Origin: Candidatus Latescibacterota bacterium
GTDB taxonomy: Bacteria > JAAXHH01 > JABIQT01
NCBI GenBank assembly: GCA_018667995.1
Contig: JABIQT010000911.1
Location: 1 to 9,676 of the forward strand
DNA: 9,676 nt
Reading direction: 5' to 3'
The position numbers and the translations under genes are program-made. Below, one piece after another: positions 6,647-9,676 of this stretch (positions are counted from its first letter, which is position 1; every line of letters begins with the position of its first letter). A model generated the notes under the pieces. The model was not told the DNA's origin and ran no database searches. It saw only the letters and a program-made list of their open reading frames with translations.

Positions 6647-7531
6647 ATGTCTTCTCGGTATTCCTCACAATCTATGGTTGCCAGGCTGAAAAGCGTGTTT
6701 GTGAAAGGCCCTGCCGAGGCCTATGTAGATGAGGCTCAAATCACCGAACAGTGGAAGCCTCTCGATTATCTCGGTATGCCGGATTTCCAGAAAGCTGTGC
6801 ATGAGCACCGTTGCTTTGCGGATCACTTGAAGGCATGTGGCGCCGAGGTGATATACCTACCGGAAGATGACCGAACGGGATTGGATTCTCTCTATGCCCA
6901 TGACCCCGTAGCATCCGTCACGGATGAGGGTGCCATTCTCGCAAGGATGGGAAAGAGCGCCCGCCTCAGTGAACCGGATGCGATGGCGGATCTGTTTGGG
7001 CAGCTCGGTATACCGATTATTGGCCGTATTGAGGCGCCCGGGATGATGGAAGGTGGCGATGTGGTCTGGTTGGATTCAAAGACCGTGGCCATCGGTTTGA
7101 CCTACCGCACAAACGGCGAAGGTATTCGGCAATTCCGGGAATTCGTGGCACCGGCAGGAGTGGACGTAGTCGAAGTACCCATGGTTCATTGGGATGGACC
7201 AGGGGCTGTGCTGCATCTTATGTCGATCATCAGCATGCTTGATGACGATCTGGCCATTGTCTATGAAAAACTGCTTCCTATCCCCTTCCGTGAACTGCTC
7301 CTGGAAAAGCAAATTTCCTTGTTATCGCTGCCCGAGCATGAATACGACTCGCTCGGATGTAATGTTCTTGCGGTCGGTCCCCGTCAATGCCTGATCCGAT
7401 CGGGCAATGATGCGTCCGTCAAATTGATGGAGGATGCTGGCTGCACGGTAGCGATCTTTGAAGGAAACGAGATCTGCTACAAGGGCAGCGGAGGGCCAAC
7501 TTGCCTCACGCGCCCGATATGGCGCGGGTGA
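6647..7531 (+). CDS. DDAH / arginine deiminase family guanidino-group hydrolase
   Basis: A member of the amidinotransferase/dimethylargininase fold, whose enzymes attack the guanidino carbon of arginine derivatives through a Cys thioester; dimethylarginine hydrolysis would give citrulline and dimethylamine. Numbered from ATG 6647 (294 residues), the visible active-site features are HDP (D86, substrate-binding acid), MEGGDVVWL (E135, D138), the catalytic His in VLHLMS (H190) and the nucleophilic Cys in GGPTCLTRPI (C286). All core residues are present, so it should be active. The substrate cannot be told from sequence: dimethylarginine, arginine or another guanidino compound are all possible. 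Start: ATG 6647 has AGG 8 bp upstream and suits the family N-terminus; ATG 6605 and 6626 are in-frame alternatives with poorer upstream sites. It lies 133 bp after secDF and is closed by its own terminator, so it appears to be a single-gene unit. No arginine or polyamine genes are adjacent. Confidence 0.88.
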   Translation: MSSRYSSQSMVARLKSVFVKGPAEAYVDEAQITEQWKPLDYLGMPDFQKAVHEHRCFADHLKACGAEVIYLPEDDRTGLDSLYAHDPVASVTDEGAILARMGKSARLSEPDAMADLFGQLGIPIIGRIEAPGMMEGGDVVWLDSKTVAIGLTYRTNGEGIRQFREFVAPAGVDVVEVPMVHWDGPGAVLHLMSIISMLDDDLAIVYEKLLPIPFRELLLEKQISLLSLPEHEYDSLGCNVLAVGPRQCLIRSGNDASVKLMEDAGCTVAIFEGNEICYKGSGGPTCLTRPIWRG

Positions 7532-7560
7532 GACTTTCATGAAATGGTTGTGTGTTGTTC

Positions 7561-7590
7561 AGGCGGTGCTGATATAGTGCCGCCTTTTCT
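7561..7590 (+). terminator. intrinsic terminator after the DDAH-family gene
   Basis: AGGCGGTGC (7561-7569) pairs with GTGCCGCCT (7577-7585) as a 9-bp stem with two inner G-U pairs and a 7-nt loop (TGATATA). The outer six pairs are GC-rich, and the 3' end runs into TTTTCT (7585-7590). It lies 30 bp after the DDAH-family stop codon, the usual place for a Rho-independent terminator. Confidence 0.75.
7570..7578 (+). promoter_or_regulatory. possible extended -10 promoter for the oxidoreductase gene
   Basis: TGATATAGT is an extended -10 element (TG, one base, then TATAGT with 5 of 6 consensus matches). The upstream -35 is poor: TTGTGT at 7548-7553 is 19 bp away. The element lies in the loop and right arm of the terminator hairpin. 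It would give a leader of about 75 nt before the ATG at 7662. Tentative. Confidence 0.3.
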
Positions 7591-7661
7591 AATGGATGTA
7601 CGAATCGGGGTACTGGGTCTATGCTTGCCTATCGACTGACATCTACCAGGGGAATACTGAG

Positions 7662-8690
7662 ATGAACACATATAGGGTGGGGTTCATTGGCTGTGGCGGA
7701 ATAGCACGTGCACACGCAATGGGCTATCGCGGCGCGAATAATGCGAATATAGAGTTCGTAGCAGGCTCTGATCTCAACCCGGACGGAGAGAAGGCCCAGC
7801 GGCTCGCAAGTGAGTATGGAATTACCCTATACGGTAGCCACCAAGAGATGCTGGAGAACGAGAAACTTGACCTGATCAGTATCTGTACGTGGCCGAAGGC
7901 ACATAGCGAGGCTACGTTGGCTGCGGCTGAATACGGTGCCAGAGGCATCATGTGTGAGAAGCCCATGGCCGTTAATCTGGAAGAAGCTGATCAGATGATT
8001 GCCGCCTGTGAGGCATCGGGAAGTGTCCTGGCTATTGGGCACGCGCATCGATTTAGTCCACAGGCTGAGATGGCACGATCGCTAATTCAAAAGGGAGAGA
8101 TTGGCACGGTCTCCCTCATCTGGGGTCACTGTTCCCTGGACCTCATGAATAACGGCACGCACGTCGTCGATCTCGTAAATTACTTGAACGGTGATGTGGA
8201 GGCGTCTTGGGTGATGGGCCAGATCGATCGACAGAAAAACGTGAGCGGTCGAGGAAACCATCCCGATATGGTCGTGGAAGACATGGCTCTGGGGCGTGTG
8301 GGATACAAGAACGGCGTAGTCGGTCTGATCGAATTGGGAGAGCGTGCCCATCAGGCTTATCAGTTTCACGTGGTAGGTTCTGACGGCATCATTGACGTAA
8401 ACGCGACAGACGGGCCGGCACTAAAGGTGCTATCGGCTTATCGGCAACGAGGATGGTATGCCCCGGAACTGCAGGAGGTATTTTCCTTTCAGAGTGAGCT
8501 TGAAGAGTTGGTCGAAGCTGTGGAGGGGAAGAAGGAACATCGATCCAGTGCTCGTCGCGGCAGGGCGGCTCTGGAAATCATCATTGGGATTTTCGAATCA
8601 TCGGCAAGACGTTCGGTTATAGAATTTCCCGTGGACGTTCAGGACTTTCCGTTGGAACGCATGATCGCTGAGGGGATGCTTTCACAGTGA
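7662..8690 (+). CDS. Gfo/Idh/MocA family NAD(P)-dependent oxidoreductase
   Basis: A 342-residue dehydrogenase of the Gfo/Idh/MocA family, which oxidises or reduces hydroxyls of sugars, inositols and related compounds using NAD(P). Domains: N-terminal Rossmann fold about 1-120 with the glycine motif GFIGCGGIARAHA; the family signature CEKP with E99-K100-P101, whose Lys is catalytic; then the C-terminal alpha/beta domain with GTHVVD (H167, D170), the usual catalytic His motif. Length is typical. Start: ATG 7662 is chosen over the in-frame ATG 7596 because AGGGGAA lies 8 bp before it and the glycine motif then falls near residue 7, as in the family. The substrate is unknown; relatives span inositol, glucose-fructose, bacillosamine-pathway and biliverdin-type reactions. 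It follows a terminator and probably begins a two-gene unit with the DUF255 gene 55 bp downstream. Confidence 0.93.
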   Translation: MNTYRVGFIGCGGIARAHAMGYRGANNANIEFVAGSDLNPDGEKAQRLASEYGITLYGSHQEMLENEKLDLISICTWPKAHSEATLAAAEYGARGIMCEKPMAVNLEEADQMIAACEASGSVLAIGHAHRFSPQAEMARSLIQKGEIGTVSLIWGHCSLDLMNNGTHVVDLVNYLNGDVEASWVMGQIDRQKNVSGRGNHPDMVVEDMALGRVGYKNGVVGLIELGERAHQAYQFHVVGSDGIIDVNATDGPALKVLSAYRQRGWYAPELQEVFSFQSELEELVEAVEGKKEHRSSARRGRAALEIIIGIFESSARRSVIEFPVDVQDFPLERMIAEGMLSQ

Positions 8691-8735
8691 AGAGTGATCG
8701 CCTTGCCACTGCACTAGATGAAGCTGGATTCACAA

Positions 8736-8765
8736 AGGAATCCACGTGTCAGAGCAGGAATCCAC
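8736..8765 (+). repeat. short direct repeat across the DUF255 gene start
   Basis: AGGAATCCAC occurs at 8736-8745 and again at 8756-8765, exactly 20 bp apart, flanking the GTG start at 8746. The first copy contains the Shine-Dalgarno. Two helical turns of spacing would suit a tandem protein-binding site, but a 10-bp repeat can arise by chance, and the second copy is coding (QESTN). Confidence 0.3.
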
Positions 8766-9676
8766 AAACCGCCTTATCCATGAGACAAGCCCGTATCTTG
8801 TACAGCATGCCCACAATCCAGTAGACTGGTTTCCGTGGGGTGAAGAGGCGCTAGGGGTCTCCCTGGCGGACGATCGCCCCATACTCTTATCAATCGGATA
8901 TTCCGCTTGTCACTGGTGCCATGTCATGGCGCATGAGTCATTCGAGAATGCTGAGATCGCCGCGGCAATGAACGAACATTTTGTCAATGTCAAGGTGGAT
9001 CGAGAAGAACGTCCGGATCTGGACGAGATTTATATGAACGCCGTGACCGCGATGACCGGAAGCGGCGGGTGGCCCATGACCGTGTTTCTGACACCCGATC
9101 TGAAACCGTTCTGTGGCGGTACGTATTTCCCTCCTGATGATCGCTACGGCCGACCTGGCTTCATGCGCATTCTTGCCGCTGTATCACAGTTCTTCAAAGA
9201 ACGGCGGTCCGATGCGATCAAGCAGGGCGATGAACTGCAAGAACGCCTCGCAGAAATTGCACGGTTTTCCTCAAGCGTATCGTCCATAGATGACGCACTG
9301 CTTGATGCCGCTCATCTGGCGATCGCTGAATCCTTCGACCCGATCAATGGTGGATTTGGCACGCAGCCTAAGTTTCCCGGATCCATGAGCCTTTCTTTCT
9401 GTCTCGGTGAGTATCGACGTACGGGGAGGAATCAACTACTCGAGATCGTAAACACGAGTCTGCAGAAAATGGCGGATGGTGGAATTTACGATCACCTCGG
9501 TGGTGGATTTCATAGATACTCAGTGGATGCCGAGTGGTTGATACCACACTTTGAAAAGATGCTGTACGATAATGCCCTATTGATACGGCCCTATATGGAG
9601 GCCTATCGACTCACAGACGATCTCCAATACCGGCGGGTGGTCGAGGAAACTGCCGAATACGTCATTCGGGAGATGC
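8746..9676 (+). CDS. DUF255 / SPATA20 (YyaL)-like thioredoxin-domain protein (3' end outside window)
   Basis: The first 310 residues of a conserved cytosolic protein family (bacterial YyaL, animal SPATA20), usually 600-700 residues long: an N-terminal thioredoxin-like domain followed by an alpha/alpha-toroid resembling glycoside hydrolases. Visible signatures: [21 protein letters not shown] at the start, redox motif CHWCH (C55, C58), [25 protein letters not shown] and CGGTYFPP, then [11 protein letters not shown] (251-261) and [11 protein letters not shown] (267-277). The true function is not settled for the family. Start: GTG 8746 is the only sensible choice, with AAAGGA 6 bp upstream and an in-frame stop at 8719 before it. 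It lies 55 bp after the oxidoreductase gene with no terminator between, so co-transcription is likely, but I know of no functional link between the two. The frame is intact to the window edge. Confidence 0.95.
   Translation, partial: MSEQESTNRLIHETSPYLVQHAHNPVDWFPWGEEALGVSLADDRPILLSIGYSACHWCHVMAHESFENAEIAAAMNEHFVNVKVDREERPDLDEIYMNAVTAMTGSGGWPMTVFLTPDLKPFCGGTYFPPDDRYGRPGFMRILAAVSQFFKERRSDAIKQGDELQERLAEIARFSSSVSSIDDALLDAAHLAIAESFDPINGGFGTQPKFPGSMSLSFCLGEYRRTGRNQLLEIVNTSLQKMADGGIYDHLGGGFHRYSVDAEWLIPHFEKMLYDNALLIRPYMEAYRLTDDLQYRRVVEETAEYVIREM

Noticed and set aside
8689-8826. Short frame starting with a GTG that overlaps the oxidoreductase stop codon and runs into the DUF255 gene
   Set aside because: It has no recognisable content and overlaps the well-supported DUF255 gene in another frame.

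Overview
This window looks like ordinary chromosome from an uncultured, diderm bacterium, probably related to the Fibrobacteres-Chlorobi-Bacteroidetes (FCB) group or a nearby candidate phylum such as Latescibacterota. Grounds for that guess: SecD and SecF are fused in one protein; MurG carries the FCB-like signatures 'GARGKIEAELVP' and 'GGYAS'; a coiled-coil lipoprotein ends in a domain resembling one I recall from Bacteroidota lipoproteins; and two lipoproteins have +2 residues (Ser, Gln) that fit outer-membrane sorting. The phylum is inference only. By eye the GC content is in the low fifties and even across the window. I see no mobile elements, CRISPR, tRNA or rRNA.

Layout. Bases 1-1610 (minus strand, open at the left edge) encode MurG, the lipid II-forming glycosyltransferase, continued in frame by at least 110 extra residues that resemble HEAT repeats. 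A ~210-bp intergenic region with a plausible promoter on each strand separates it from a rightward pair of lipoprotein genes: a DUF4398-type small lipoprotein (1821-2369) and a coiled-coil/LysM-like lipoprotein (2449-3612). A 261-bp leader region holds a good -35/-10 pair and an 8-bp perfect inverted repeat, followed by secDF (3874-6513), the proton-driven accessory motor of the Sec translocon.

Next is a DDAH/arginine-deiminase-family hydrolase (6647-7531) closed by a clear intrinsic terminator (7561-7590). The terminator overlaps a possible extended -10 promoter for the next unit: a Gfo/Idh/MocA NAD(P)-dependent oxidoreductase (7662-8690) and, 55 bp on, a DUF255/SPATA20-like thioredoxin-domain protein (8746 to the right edge, truncated).

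The left two thirds is a cell-envelope neighbourhood: peptidoglycan precursor synthesis, two probable envelope lipoproteins, and the Sec motor that helps export such proteins. The right third is metabolic or of unknown role, and its three enzymes do not form an obvious pathway. I found no convincing evidence of a wholly new system. The best leads are the MurG-HEAT fusion, the lipoprotein pair with its distinctive C-terminal domain, and the dyad in the secDF leader.
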